Source: Perognathus longimembris pacificus (Eukaryota > Chordata > Mammalia > Rodentia > Heteromyidae). Taken from it: a DNA stretch of 64,000 bases. The notes under the pieces are model-generated. The model did no database searches, was not told the DNA's origin, and saw only the letters and a program-made list of their open reading frames with translations. Positions within the stretch are counted from its first letter, which is position 1, and the number at the start of each line of letters is the position of its first letter. A program made the position numbers and the translations under genes. The stretch is from assembly GCF_023159225.1 (NCBI RefSeq), contig NC_063167.1, positions 7,595,734 to 7,659,733 of the forward strand. The letters run 5' to 3'. Shown here piece by piece: positions 26,701 through 41,700 of the stretch.

Positions 26701-29700
26701 GTACTCTTAGCTACTCAGGAGGCTGGGATCTGAGGATTATGGTTCAAAGCCAGACTGGCACAAAAGTCTTGAGACTCTTATCTCCAATTAACCACCCAAA
26801 AATTGGAAGTGGAACTGTGGCTCCAAGTGGTAGAGCACTTCAAGTGTTTGAGCAGAAACAGCTCAGGGACAGCGCCTAGGCCTTGAGATAGGTTCCATGA
26901 CTGACCAAAAAAAAAAAAAAAAAAAGATTGATTCATTTATATTATATACCACAATGACATGACTATATAATCAGTGAGATGGGTAAATCTCTTAATTCTC
27001 TTCTTGGCACCAATGTGCATCCTGTAGCAAATGCCATTTCCTTTCCCCAATGAGTCCTTTGTAGTAACTTCTTTTTGTGCAATCACATGCTATTAAATTC
27101 TAAGCAGTTGTAAAACTTTTCAAGTTTATCTCTGAATTTATATTCCTTGGTCCTCATTTCATTTGAGTAAGAATTTTTTGCTTCTAGAAAATGCTTTTTC
27201 CCCCAGAAACACTGGCTCTGATCTGAGTTCCCTGTACTCATTATGAACTCTTAGGGCCTGGTGCTGTACCTGAGCTCTTTGCTCAAGGCTAGTGCTCTAC
27301 CTCTTTGAGCCACAATGCCACTTCTGGTTTTCTCGTGGTTAATTGGAGATGTGATTCTCATGGACTTTCCTGCCTGGGCTGGCTTTGAACTGTGATCCTC
27401 AGATCTCAGTCTCCTAAGTAGCTAGGACTATAGGTGTGAGCAACCAGTGCCCATCACGATCTTCTTTTTGTTTTGGCTGTACTAGGGATTGAACCCAGGG
27501 CCTTACACTTCAGAACTTTTTTCATTATTACCTTCCAGTTATTTTTGTCCTGTCAAGAAGAGCCCTTTTTCTTTAAGCACAGGGAGAGGGGTACAAGGCC
27601 ATTCATATATGGCCTCTGGGTGCATTTTGGAGTCAAGACCCAGAGCTTCCCCCTGTTGGAGCCCTGTGTACTGGGCACCAAGGAGGCTTTTACATCACTG
27701 TTCTTAGTGCTTTGTAGAAGCTTATAAAGGGACTCATTTTTTTGAGTTTTCTATTTTATCAGTTAGAGCTATTTTCTAGAGAAGCCTCTAACTCGACCCA
27801 TCTTTCTTCAGTCCTAACTTGTGCCTTGCTACTGAGTCATGTTTTGGTCACAATTCCTAGATATGGACAAGCTGACCCTTTGCTTCAGAGAGAGCATGAC
27901 ATTCGTGTGAGCCTACAGATGGCCTCTGTGCAATACGTGCACACCCAGCGCTTCCAGGCCGAGGTGGTAGCCTTCATTCAGCACTTCACCCAGCTGCAGG
28001 ATGTCTTGGGGCGCCAGCGAGCTGCCATTGAGGGGCAGACGGTAGGTAGTGTTAGGGCTGTAAGTTGCTTTTTCAACTTCAATACCACTTTTAAGCTACC
28101 AGAGGAAAATCTGGAAAATTTCACTGATAAATATGAAGGTAATTTATACCTGCCAATGTGTTCTCTAATAGGTGACTTACTAAAATCATACTGTACTGGG
28201 AGGGTGTTAGTCCTTGTCTATTGTATCTCACTTTAATTACATTTGAAGTTTAGCTTTCTGTAAAAATGATGAAAGAAACAGGAATAACAGTTCTGTGCCC
28301 TTTTAGGACATCATGGGGCCCTTCTCTTAGACTGTTAGAATATTTTCCCAAATGGATAAAAAGCTTCCCAACATTTCACTTTCATAGTATCCTTGAAATT
28401 CTCAATCCTTCTGAGTGTTGGGACTGTAGGTACATCACTCACTGGGCCTAGCCTTGGGTTATATTAGTTGATTATTTTTGGTGGTACTATGGATTGAACT
28501 CAGGCTCCATGCTTTCTGGGAAGGTACTCTTCTACTTGTCCTTTACCTCCAGCCCCGTTTTATGCTGGTTATTTTCAAGGAAAGATCTCACTGTATATCC
28601 AAGCTGGCCTAGGTGGGAATTCTCATGCCTATTTTTAACAGGTGTACACCATTAGAATAGCTGTTGATTGAAATGGAATCTCCTGAACTTTTAGCCTCAC
28701 TTTGCCTCTATGATTTTCAGATCTCTACTTCCCAAGTATCTAGGATCACAAGCTTGAGCAGTCATACTTGGCTTCAATTTTTAAAGTTGATTTCATTCTT
28801 AGAAGTAATGTTTCAATAATTATCTTTTTTCCCCTTGCTCTAGTCCTAGGGCTTGAACTCTGTGCCTGGGTGCTGTCCCTGGGCTTTGCCTCAAGGCTAG
28901 TGCTGTACCATTTGAGTCATACCCGCATTGCCATTTCCAACTTTTTCTGAGTAGTTTATTGGAGATGAGTCTCATGGACTTTCCTGCCTGGGTTGGCTTC
29001 AAATCATGATCCTCAGATCTCAACCTCTTGAGTAGCTAGGATTATATGCATGAGCCAGCTTACCACAATGATTATCTTTTTTGTGATAGGCTCTCATGTG
29101 GCCCAGGCTATCCTTCATCAGCCTCCCAAGTGCCTGAGACTACCATCCCACCCCTATGAGTATCCTTATGCACACTTAAAAAAAAATCACTTTGGAGTTA
29201 TGTTTATAGAGTAGTCCCTTCCTTGGCATTGTTTGATCAAAGCTATGCATAATTTGGAAGCTTAAAAAATTAACTTGGCTATGGGGCTGGGGATATAGCC
29301 TAGTGGCAAGAGTGCCTGCCTCGGATACACGAGGCCCTAGGTTCGATTCCCCAGCACCACATATACAGAAAACGGCCAGAAGCGGCGCTGTGGCTCAAGT
29401 GGCAGAGGCCTTGAGCGGGAAGAAGCCAGGGACAGTGCTCAGGCCCTGAGTCCAAGGCCCAGGACTGGCCAAAAAAAAAAAAAAAAAAAAAAATTAACTT
29501 GGCTAAACACCATGTTAGAATTTTATGTGTACTTTAACAATTATTATTACATATGTGGTTTAAATCAATCAAGCTTATGAGGATTAAGTTGTGTTAGAAA
29601 ATGGGACACTTGGTATTACTGAGTAATTAGCCTTACACACCTTCCTGAGGTAAGCAGAATTGACAGGTGAGTCTTTTATGTTTTGCTATATCAATTGCAT

Positions 29701-32700
29701 GAGTCTGCTAGAAGGTCAAGGGAATGTCTTTCTACTGTGAACATTGTGGACTTTGAGGAAAAGTCAGTTCTCTCAAGAACCTTTAAGCCTGGCTGTTTAA
29801 ATTAGTTACAGAAAGAGCTGAAAGCCTTCTTTCATTTGCCAACTAGACTGAAAGGCTATTTTGTTTAATTTTTTTTTCTCCTAGTACTGAATTGGTGACA
29901 AATATATTTGAGTTTTGGCAGGACCTTTTTTTTTTTAATGCAGAGCCTTGAATATGCTAAACATGTGCTCTACCATTAAGTTATACCCTTTGATAACGGT
30001 TTTTTCTTTCCTTTTTCTTTTTGTGTGTGGTGGTAGTACTGGGGTTTTGAATTCAGAGCCTTAAACTTACCAGGCACTTGAGTTACACCTCCAACTTTTT
30101 TTGCTTTAAATTATTTTTAAGCCCTCCTGGGCTGGCTTGGTACTATGATCTTCCTGTCTAAAATATCTCATAACTGGAATTATAGCCATATGTTACCATG
30201 CCTGGCTTATTTGTTGTGGCAGTGTATCACAACTTTTTCCCTTGGCTGGCCTTGAATCATGATCCTCCCAGCTCTGCCTCCCTCATAGCTAGGATTGTGC
30301 CTGACTTGATATTATCAATTCTTTTTTCTTTTTCAAAAATAGCTTATTGGGGCTGGGAATGTGGCCTACTGGTAAAGTGCTTGCCTCGTATACATGAAGC
30401 CCTGGGTTCGATTCCTCAGCACCACATATATAGAAAAAGCAGGAAGTGGCTGTGTGGCTCAAGTGGTAGAGTGCTAGCCTTGAGTGAAAAGAAGCCAGGG
30501 ACAGTGCTCAGACCCTGAGTTCAAGCCCCAGGACTGGCAAAAAACAAAACAAACAAACAAAAATAGCTTATTATTTTTTCACACAATCAGTTTATTGGTT
30601 TTCATCCAAGCTTTAGGTATAGATTTTAAACATATTTACTTTCTAAAGTAAACTTCTAATGCTGTACATTTTTTTCTAAGTATTATTTTAAAATTGCTTC
30701 ATGGATTTTAACATCTTTATCAGCTTGTGAAAATAGTCTCCTATATCCTTGTGATTTCTTCTTTGACACAGAGATTATTTAGAAATGTGTTCATGATCAT
30801 CTTTTTACTGATTTCTCATTTACACTATGGTGGTCATAGAGGAAGCTTTGTGTAGTTTTGGTTGTAAAATTCATGGAAATGGTGAAGCTGTGGTTAATTA
30901 ATTATAAAGTCAAAGAATGAATGAGTGTCTGAGGAGTTTTTCCCTCTTAGGTGAGAGACCAGGCTCAGCGCTGTTCTCGGGTTCTCCTGGATATTGAGGC
31001 TGGTGCTCCTGTCCTCCTCATCCCAGAAAGTTCCAGATCAAATAATCTGATTGTAGCAAATTTGGGGAAGCTGAAAGTGAAGAACAAGTTTCTCTTTGCT
31101 GGTTCTCCTGGGACATTTTCCCTGCAAGATAAGGTGAGCAACCACCTCTTGCCCTTTTCAGTTCAGTGTCTGGGTACTGGTTGGGAATTTAGCTTGTTGT
31201 CCTAAGAGGATTCATACCTGCTGTACATTTTATGGGGTTTGTGGCTTGAGTGTTTCTTTGGACATTTTGTTGCTATTTCAGTTAACCTTTTAAGTGAAAA
31301 TAGATTCATGCAGATACTCATTTTAGCAAACAAACAATGGAATTGACCCCCCTACTTTCTAGAGCATGTTCTATATTGAAAAGCTTTCCTTTTGTATTGC
31401 CAGTTCTTTACATTAGGTGACTATTTTCAGAGGAATGCTTTTGGCCCAAGGTTTACCTGAAGGCATTTGTCTTAACAATGTAGTCTTACATAGCATCTTC
31501 TTTGCAGTTGTAAATTACCTGATACTTCTTTCTTACAACCTATTGGGATGTGCTTACCACTCTGATATCTTTCCGAACTCACCATTTAGGATTTATAATG
31601 GAAGATCCATTATATAAGCATTACCTATTAAATAATTTTATCCTCTCTCCTTTCTTTGGAGCCCTAAGCATTGTGACCGAAAGTTCCAGTTTTCTAATTA
31701 CATAGTAAGATCTTGGAATATTGTTTGTGATGAAATCTTTATTTTGAGGCTAGCCAATTTTTTTTAAATTCTTTTTTTGCTTGGTCATGGGGCTTGAACT
31801 CAGAGCCTAGATGCTGTCCCTGAGCTCTTTTCCTCATGGCTAGCTAGCACTTTACCACTTTGAGCCACAGCTCCACTTCTGGTTTTATGGTGGTTAATTG
31901 GAAATGAGTCTTATGGACTTTCTTGCCCAGACTGGCATGGAACTGCAATCCTTAGATCTCAGCCTCTTGAGTAGCTACGATTATAGACACCAGCCACCAG
32001 TACCTAGCTTTTTTATTCTTTTTAAAAATTATCTTAAAGGGGCTAGGAATGTGGCTTAGAGGTAGAGTGCTTGCCTAGAATGCAGGAAGGCCTGGGTTCG
32101 ATTCCTCAGCACCACATAAACAGAAAAAGCTGGAGGTGGCACTGTGACTCAAGAGGTAGAGTGCTAGCCTTGAGGAAAAGGAAGCCAGGGACAGTGCTCA
32201 AGCCCTGAGTCCAAGCCCCAGGACTGGCAAAACAACAACAACAACAACAAAAACTTTAAATAGTTGTACAGAGGGGTTTCACTTCAACATGTCAGTTTAT
32301 GTGTACAGTGTATCTTTTTTTTTTTTTTTTGGCCAGTCCTGGGCCTTGGACTCAGGGCCTGAGCACTGTCCCTGGCTTCTTCCCGCTCAAGGCTAGCACT
32401 CTGCCACTTGAGCCACAGCGCCGCTTCTGGCCGTTTTTTCTGTATATGTGGTGCTGGGGAATCGAACCTAGGGCCTCGTGTATTCAAGGCAGGCACTCTT
32501 GCCACTAGGCTATATCCCCAGCCCTGTACAGTGTATCTTGATCCATCACCCACCATCATTCTCCCATCTGTCTCAACACCAGCAGTCCCCTCAGATTCCC
32601 TGGTTCCAATTTCACATACACACATGTAATAGTATGACTATATTCGCCCACCATCCCTCTCTCTATTGTCTGCCCTCTTCCTGTAATCGCCACTGTCCAT

Positions 32701-35700
32701 AGACCAGACATCAGCTTCTAGTATTACTTCTGTTAAACTGTCAGTAAGTTGTTCAATGGTTACACCATGGAAATCCACCCGTGCATGGGCCATAGTGGAG
32801 TCATTTTACAGGCCAAATGTTTTTGAAGAGATCATCTGTAGCCAGAGCAGGCTCAGAAGTCTTTCCATTTCTCTCCCCTTCCGAAAAAGGTAATAGACTG
32901 ACTTTCTATATCACATATATCTATATATGGGCATACTCTGAAATTAGCCTGGGAAGAATTATCAGAATGTTCTAAGACATTTTTTGCTCAAAGCTTTCTA
33001 TAGTTGTCCCATTTAATAGCACATAGTGTGTAGTATTTTAATGAAAAATTTTCTTTCTGTTTACTTTTGAGGACTTGATTTTAAGTGACAGTGTGTACAA
33101 GAATCGCTTTCCCTTCAAGGTATAATATGGGTTTTGTCTCCTGATTCTTCTAAAAAAACCTTATGGGATTCAGCAGTCAGTTCACAGTCATGTGCTTACA
33201 ACGGAAAATGAACAAAAATTAACTCTTCAAAGTATGTCCATACTTAGGAGAGCCTGCTTCATTACCTACATCTTTGTTTTTGTGAGTGTAGAGCTCTTTT
33301 TTTTTTTTTTTTTTGTTTTTTGTGCTGGCTCTGGGGTTTGAACTCTAGGCCTGGACCCTGTCCCTGAGCTTATTTTGCTCCAGGCTGGCTCTCTATCGCT
33401 TGAGCCACAGCTCCAGTTTGGCTTATTTTTTAGTAGTTAATTGGAGATAAAAGGGCTCATGAGCTTTCCTGCCCAAGATGTCTTCAAACCAGGACTGTGC
33501 ACTCTCCTTGAGCCTCTTCGTGCTCAAGGCTAGCACTCTACCACTTGAGTCACAGTGCTACTTCTAGCTTTTTCTGAGTAGTTTATTGAAGATAAGAGTC
33601 TCACAGACTTTTCTGCCCCAGTCTGGCTTTAAACCACCATCCTTAGACCTCAGGCTCCTGAGTAGCTTAGATTACAGGCTGAGCCATCTGCACCTAGCTG
33701 AGAAGCTTTCTTTTTCTTTGTTTTTGGCCAGTTCTGGGGCTTGAACTCAGGGCCTGAGCACTGTCCCTAGCTTCTTTTTGCTCAAGGCTAGCAGTCTACC
33801 TCTTGAGCCACACACAGCACCACTTCCGGCTTTTTCTGTTTATGTAGTGCTAAGGAATTGAACCCAGGGCTTCATGCATGGTAGGCAAGCACTCTACTGC
33901 TAAGCCATACTCCCAGCTTTGAGAAGCTCTTTTTTAAGAAATGTGAAGAAGAATGTTTTTAGTCTTGAGCATTGCTTTTTAGCAACCTTATTTTATATCT
34001 GTAAATCTAGGAAAACTGGCTTGTTACACAGCAGTGGTGGTTCTGTAGAATTCCATAAGGCCTGCTTGGAGTGTGCTGTTTGTTCAAGCATTTAATTGCA
34101 ATCTGATAAACATACTTGAGAGGTTTACCTTTCAACCTATAGTCACTCACTGATCAGGGTCTCCATGCAGTGAGCAATCGCCTTCTCAACTTTGCATCTC
34201 CTTTGAGTTTTACTGTACTTGCACGGCAGAGGGGTGTGTCCAGTGTGTTCCAGTATGTTCCAGTGGCTACAGATTTGCAAATCCTCTTGATCTCAAACCT
34301 TGAACAGGGCTTATTTGCCCTTAAGTTCCAGGATTCCTGTGTGTGTTGGGGGGCAGTTTTGCATAAATCTATGTCTTAATGAGTTCAGGTTAGAATTTTT
34401 TGTGTGTTTTAGCCTTTCTTTTTTCTCAATTACAGCTTGCACTTAAACCATCATTTCTAAGTCTGAGTCTTTGAAAAGCTTCACGTCATCAAGCCCAAGC
34501 CGTTGATTTATTTAAATTACCTGCAGAGAGGATATAGAGATAAATTGAACTACAGATCAACACTCTCAGGAGTTTAAATAAACTGAGCAAAGAAGGAAGG
34601 TTTTACTATTGAAATGTTTAAAGGATAGCATCTTGCAGAAAATAAAAGTTGCAGGAAATAAGAAATGGTTTCTTTTAACTACTACTTAAGTGCTTCTCCA
34701 ATGCTCAGAATTGCAAAGCTCTGAGGCAGTGCTGGCTACCTAGGGACTGTTAAGTGCTGTCTGGGGACTGTCAGGATGTGGAGGCCACACAGAGCTGTAG
34801 CTAGACTGGCAAGGACACAGGGGAGGGTTAACAGCCAATTATTGGCTCATTATGGTAAAATAGTTTCTTTTTTAAACTGTGAGCCTTTATTTGGTATGAG
34901 TACTGTTTTTTTTTTTTTTTTTTTGCCAGTCCTGGGCCTTGGACTCAGGGCCTGAGCACTGTCCCTGGTTTCTTTTTGCTCAAGGCTAGCACTCTACCAC
35001 TTGAGCCACAGCGCCACTTCTGGCCATTTTCTATATATGTGGTTCTGAGGAATCAAACCCAGGGCTTCATGTATATGAGGCCAGCACTCTTGCTACTAGG
35101 CCATATCCCCAGCCCGAAAATAAAATAGTTTTTTTCTGTGTTAGTAATTATCTAAAAGCACTATGTAAGTGTCTAATCTTTTCAATAGAAATGCACAATC
35201 TATTTTATTCTTCATTAGCTCTTCTTAATTTTATGCCCTTGAGCAGAAAAGAATAGAAAGGCTGATCTGCTTAGTTTCCATTTTGTTTCATTTCTGTAGA
35301 TACTTAGAGAGGAAAAATGTAAATGCCTGTAGGGAGTCCTGTAGAGTTAATTAATTAATTAATTAACAAATACATTAATTACCATGGCTGAATTCTACCT
35401 GGTACATTTTCTTATAACCAAGCACCAGTATTTCTCAGCACTGTGGCTGAGAAATGTGCTCTTTGTTGATGGTTACTTAAATGAAATGACCTGAAGCAGT
35501 GAACATTTTGACATTTGCTCTTGAGCTGAAATGTTCCTGCAACACCGCTGTAGTTTTCATCAGGTCCTGGCTCACCTGTGGCACCTTCACAGGATCTTGT
35601 GGTAGGTAGTTCCATGGCCCTGCTGTTCTCTTGTTTACAGGAGCTGGGGGCTAAGGGCAGGATTTAGGGACTGGGACAGGACTTTGGTAACAGTAAAGAT

Positions 35701-38700
35701 ATTGTTACTTGGGTTGGAGGCATGGTTCAGCTGGTAAAGTGCTAGACATTTAAACAAAACAAAACAAAAAAAAAGAAAAGATTTTGTCATCCCACTCTTC
35801 CATTCTGGTTTTATTTCATCCCTTCCAGGAGTCTGTGCCTTCAACTTCCCCAACGGGTACACCCAAACACAATATGAGGAAAACCACAAGCACAGAGGAC
35901 CCCAGGGCACCCCAGTCTCCCGGGCTGTTTATGATGTCTCCTGTTGGAATGGGTCTGGGCAGCCTGAAGAGTGAGTGTGTGCCCTGTGGCTCCACCAAGC
36001 AGCGCGCACAGCCAGCCACGCCATTTGTTGGCCAAAGTTCCAGTAGTCCAGGTAAAAGAGGAGAAAGAATGGCATAATGAAGCAAGGAATTAATGAGATC
36101 TTTCCAGAAAGCTGAGGGGGATTCATTATATGTGGACAGAGGCCAGCAGTGAGATGATCACTACTGGGGTTTGAATTCAGTGTCTCATACCATCTCAGCC
36201 AGCTTTCTTAACTGGTGTTCTATGACTTGAGTCATGCATGCCCCAGCACAATTTTTAGCTTGTTATTTTGGAGATTTTGGAGATTGAGTCTCCAGGACTT
36301 TTCTGCCCAGGCTGGCCTTGATCCTTGATATCCTTCAGATATCTGACTCCTGAGTAGGTAGGATTGCTGAGTAGGTAGGTTTGAGCTACCAGTACCTGCT
36401 GAGGTAGCATTTTTTTGGGGGGGGGGAAATGATAGGATTTTGATGTTACTTCTGAAGATTTTAGCATCTTAGATGTAGTTGTAGCCATTAAAGTTTATAA
36501 AGGAAATGATTGTTATGGTCTGTTATTTGAAGGATTACTAAGGCATTTTGTGGAAAGTGGTCTTGTGAGGGCCACACTGGCATGCTGTAGGTAAGTTAGA
36601 GGAGAGTGAAGGTGGTAGATTTGATCAGTGGAATGGAACTGGTTAATTGTAGTAGTTGAAAAAGAGTTATGCTGTGGGCTGGGCGATGGTGGCTCATGCC
36701 AGTAATGCTAGCTACTCAGGGGGCTGAGATCTGAGGATTGTGGTTGAAGTTAGTCTGGGCAGGAAAGTCTGTGAGACTTGTATCCAATAAACTATTCAGA
36801 AAAAGCTGGAAGTGGTGCTGCACCTCAAGTGGTAGAGCACAAGCCTTGAGCACAAAAAGGCTTAGGTCCCTGGACTGGCCAAAAAAAAAAATGCTGTGGG
36901 GAAAGTTTGTAACCTTTGGGTAGTGCTGTCACTGGAGAGGAGCTGCACACAAAGCCAGTTTTCATTTCACTGATAGACTATGACACCTGTAGTCGGCTAC
37001 AGCCGGACGTGTTGAACAAAAAGAACTTAGCTTGAGGAGGTCTTGTTGCCATTTGCAGACTTCTGGACTGCCAGACTAGTGAGGAACAGAGGAAAGCATC
37101 TTTTACATCTTTTTCAAAGACAGCACAAATTTATTTAATTTTGTTCAGGCCCATCCCTTTCTAGATTCTATTATTTTTCTTCTCTCTCTTTTTCTGGATC
37201 CTCATAGAAGACCATGTCTGCTTGCTGGACTGCATTGTCGTGGATCTACAGGACATGGACATCTTTGCTGCAGAGAGATGTCCACGCGAATACTCAAAAA
37301 TCTCAGAGGACAGTAGTGGAGATCTGGTCTTCCCCTCCTATTTTGTGCGACAAACAGGAGGAAGCCTCTTAACTGAGCCCTGTAGGCTGAAGTTGCAGGT
37401 GGAAAGAAATTTGGACAAGTGAGTGAGTGATCTGAATAAGTGTTTATTATAAGTAGACTCTTAATAACTTAGAAGTCATTGCTGTGAAGGCAAGTCAGGA
37501 AGAGCATAGATATTCACTCATTTCTTCACCTCTAAAAGTGTTAATTGGAACTATGTGTAGGTATGAGGACTGTCTTGAGAGAAGAGAAAACTTCTGCCTC
37601 CATGGGATTCGTATTTGTGGAGGGATGTACATAGATGATGAGGAAGGTACATGGATGGTTCTAATTTGGGTTTGATTCAGTGATAAGAAACTTTGTACCG
37701 GCTGGGGATATGGCCTAGTGCGCAGTGCTTGCCTTGTATACATGAAGCCCTGGGTTCAATTCCCCAGCACCACATATGTAGAAAATGGCCAGAAGGGGCA
37801 CTGTGGCTCAAGTGGCAGAGTGCTAGCATTGAGCGGGAAGAAGCCAGGGACAGTGCTCAGGCCCTGAGTCCAAGGCCCAGGACTGGCCAAAAAAAAAAAG
37901 AAAAAAGAAAAAAAGAAACTTTGTACAAGATTACACAAGTGCCTTGGAATAGAGAAAAGGAGACATGGATTTGCATGGTGAGAGGGGGATAATGGGGGGG
38001 CAGGCAAAGTATTCCAGAAGAGGTAGGCATTTTCATTCTGTGTTTGAAATATAGTAGATTTTGGGCCTGCTATTATGATTCACCCTGGACTAAGGACTGG
38101 CCTTAATTTACTCTCCTAGCTGGCCTCAAAACACGGACTCTGGTTAAGAGCATTTCTTTTATGGCTGGGAATGTGGTAGAGTGCTTGCCTAGCATGCTTG
38201 AAGCCCTGGGTTCGATTCCTCAGTACTACATAAACAGAAAAAGCCAGAAGTGGCGCTGTGACTGAAGCGCTGGTGTGCTATCCTTAAGCAGAAAAGCTTA
38301 AGTACAGTGCCTAGGCCCCGAGTTCAAGCCCTGGGACTGGCAAAAAAATAAAAATAAAAAAGAATACTTCTTCATTCTCATTAGTTCTATATTTTCCTGA
38401 GAAACTTGTTGAAAGTGAACATTCTTAGAACCTACCTGAGAGTGCAGAATCTGACTCTCAGGGTCAGTGCTCAGGGCCTCTGGGGGCCTTGCTCATGTGC
38501 CATGCATAGGAAGGAGGACCACTGACTATAGTTTTGACAGACTTTCAGTGTGGGGCATAGTTAGGAGAATGAAGCCACATTTTGTGTCCCAACTCAAGAG
38601 GGAAAGTGTGGCCACATAGCAAAGAAGTGGCTTTGCATTGGTGCCATTTTGAAAACCAGTCTTGTCACTTCCATACTGGTGCTTTCAACTCTCTTTGACT

Positions 38701-41700
38701 ACTCCTTTCCTGGTTCCTGTTTGGAGACGTCACTTCATGCCACATTTTTAGCTTCTCCCTGGACGAATGCTGCAGTATAGCCATTGTCACTGGGATGTTT
38801 GCATTTCATTTGAACTTGTTATTCAAGTACTCCCTGGCTGGCCATTCAGTTATGGTTGGCATGAGCTATATTTGATTTTCCTGGTTTATCCAGCTAAAGT
38901 GGAACTTCATTATTTGGAAATTAAGCACTTTGTTTTCTTTCCAAGCAGTGCTTTAATAATAATTAAAAAAAGCCTTGCTTTTCTGCTTAGCTAAACTCTT
39001 TGCCTTGCCCATTAGTGTGGATGGACAGACAGGTGTGTTGTTCACCCATAGAAGGTGATGCTAAACTCCAGGCGTGTTCCTTTAGAGCAGGGGACATCAA
39101 AGCTCTTGGTAATGCTTCCCAGTTTCCCTTGTTGTTTATGGCATCAGTCTTTTAAAACATCACTGTATGTAGTAATTTTTATTTATGTATTTGTTTACTT
39201 TTTTGTGGTGCTAGGAATCACATCAAAGGCCTCACACATGCTAGGCAAACACTCTACCACTGAGCCTCATCACCTCCCCAGAGTCATATTTCTCTTCCCC
39301 CTTAAATCTATGATGGTACATCACAAAGGGCAGAGCGAGCTCTTTGGTGTTGGCATGAGGTATACATGTCCCTCAGTCCTGGGTATATTCAAGGTTTACT
39401 TATATTCATCCCAGCTAGGATGAGTCATCTGTTTAGATGTTATCCTAATTAACATCGTATCTGTGCTTAATAGGAACTATATGTTTTTTTCTTTTAGTTA
39501 CTAAGTCTGAAGAGTTAAGAGTTTGGCATCTTTTCCTTACTGCTTTCCAAACTGTAATATTCAAGTTATTCCTAAGTACCATGGGATTTCCCTTTGCAAT
39601 AGGCCAGTTAGTTCATGTTACATATCTATATGTGCATGTATTTGTAGTACCAGGGATTGAATACATGCTAAGTATGTGCTTTTCCATTAAGCTACACTCC
39701 CAACTCATTTAGTGCAGATTCGGTTTGTGAGTCTAGTTGAAAGATGATACCCAGTCATTTCTACTTGCTTTATTTGGAGATATGTGACTTTGACATTGAA
39801 AATTAGAAATTAACTGGTTGATAAATTAGGCGGTACATTTTAGCTCTTATGTTTAGGTAGAAGCTATGTCAGTGTTAAGTTAGCTAAACGAACTGAAAAT
39901 GAACTTTTTTCTTTTTCATAGAGAAATAAGTCATGCTGTTCCAGACATATCTATCCATGGCAATCTCTCCTCAGTCCACTGCTCCCTGGATCTGTACAAA
40001 TACAAGCTGATCCGAGGCTTACTGGAGAACAACCTTGGAGAGCCCATAGAGGAGTTTATGCGACCTTACGATTTACAAGATCCAAGAATTCATGTGAGTG
40101 AGGCCTCATGTTCTTCTGTAGTTCCCATGGGCTCAGCTGATTATTAATCTGTGTGTAATTCCTCATATTCACCTGGAGAAGGAAGACAGCACAGGAAGCG
40201 AGCTATACTTCCTGACCTGTTGTCTATTTTCAGGTGTCGTCGTGGTCTCTATGTTAATGAGCATTTTCCTTTTCCAGACTGTTCTGAGTGGAGAAGTGTA
40301 CACTTGCATGTGTTTCCTCATTGATATGGTAAATGTAAGCCTGGAGCTCAAAGATCCAAAAGGAAAAGAAGGTGCTGGATCCCTAGCCAGGTATGGCTTT
40401 AATTCTGTGATGTTACCTCATCATCTACATTAGAACAGAGCAGATGGCACATCGAGGGTAACCCACAGTGGATGAGGTCTGCCAGTGCTTCTTGGTTTGT
40501 CTTTCTTTTTCTGGGGATTATTCCCAAGGTCTTGCTTGTGCCTTCTATAACTGGGTTTCATCCCAGAGGGCTTTCTTTTTTTTGGCCAGTCCTGGGGACT
40601 GAACTCAGGGCCTGAGCACTCTCCTTGGCTTCTTTTGCTCAAGGGTAGCACTCTGCCACTTGAGCCACAGCGCCACTTCTGGCCTTTTTGTATATATGTG
40701 GTGCTGAGGAATCGAACCCAGGGCTTCATGTATAAGAGGCAAACACTCTTGCCACTAGGCCATATTCCCAGCCCCCAGAGGGCTTTCTTAAAAGTTTAAA
40801 TTCATAACCAGCATATGTTAGACTATGCTCTAGTAATAGCTGGCTCCACATACATAACAGTGTTTCTTCCTTAAGCTAGGTGCTTATCCTGTGTGTCAGG
40901 TTGCTTTGCTCCTTTAGTCACTCAGAGTGATATTATTTTGTTCTATTTACTTTTGGGCAATGTTATATGTTGCCTAGGTTGGCTTTGAACTCCTGAGCTT
41001 TGTAAGCAATCCTCCTTCCTTACCTGACTTTAGCTTCCTGAGTTGCTTGGCTATACCTGGCTGATAGAGCTTTAACATGACAGATAACAAAATCAGAGCC
41101 CTTGAGTGGTCTCAGGTGGCAATTAACAGTGGCACATGTTGGAGCTACAATATGGTAATACCAGCAGGGAACAGTAGGGAACAAGCGTGTACCATTACAT
41201 TTGACTTTTGCTGACTTGTGGTCTCAAGAACTTTTTGCTTGGGCTAGTCTGAAACAGTAATTCTCCTGATCTGTCTTCCAAGTAACTAGGGTTGTATGTG
41301 TGAACCACTGTGCCCAGCCAAGTACCATGGTCTTATGCACAAATTTGGGCACACTCAGAAGAGAGAAACTTCTAGGCAAACTAGAAGGGATCCTTGGTAT
41401 ATGTTGGGGATTATGTCTAGTATGCAGTCTTCTCAGAGTTCTGATGGGAAATGAGAATGACAGTGAGTCAAGAATATTATGATACATTGGGGGCATTTTT
41501 ATTCCTCATGAAGTTCTTATGAGCAAGTTCATCTCTTTGGAGGTAAAAAAGTGAGATGTGCAGTATAGTGCCACAAAATCTATTTTGAGAGGTCTGCTAA
41601 GAAAATCAACTTAGGACCTCAGTGTGAAAGTTATTCTCCTTCAACAATTTACATATGTCAATGAGTTTTCTCTTGTTATCTAAACAATTTTGTAAAATAG

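Noticed and set aside
27742..28236. 164-codon open frame
   Set aside because: It is the VPS13D exon 27861-28041 extended into both flanking introns.
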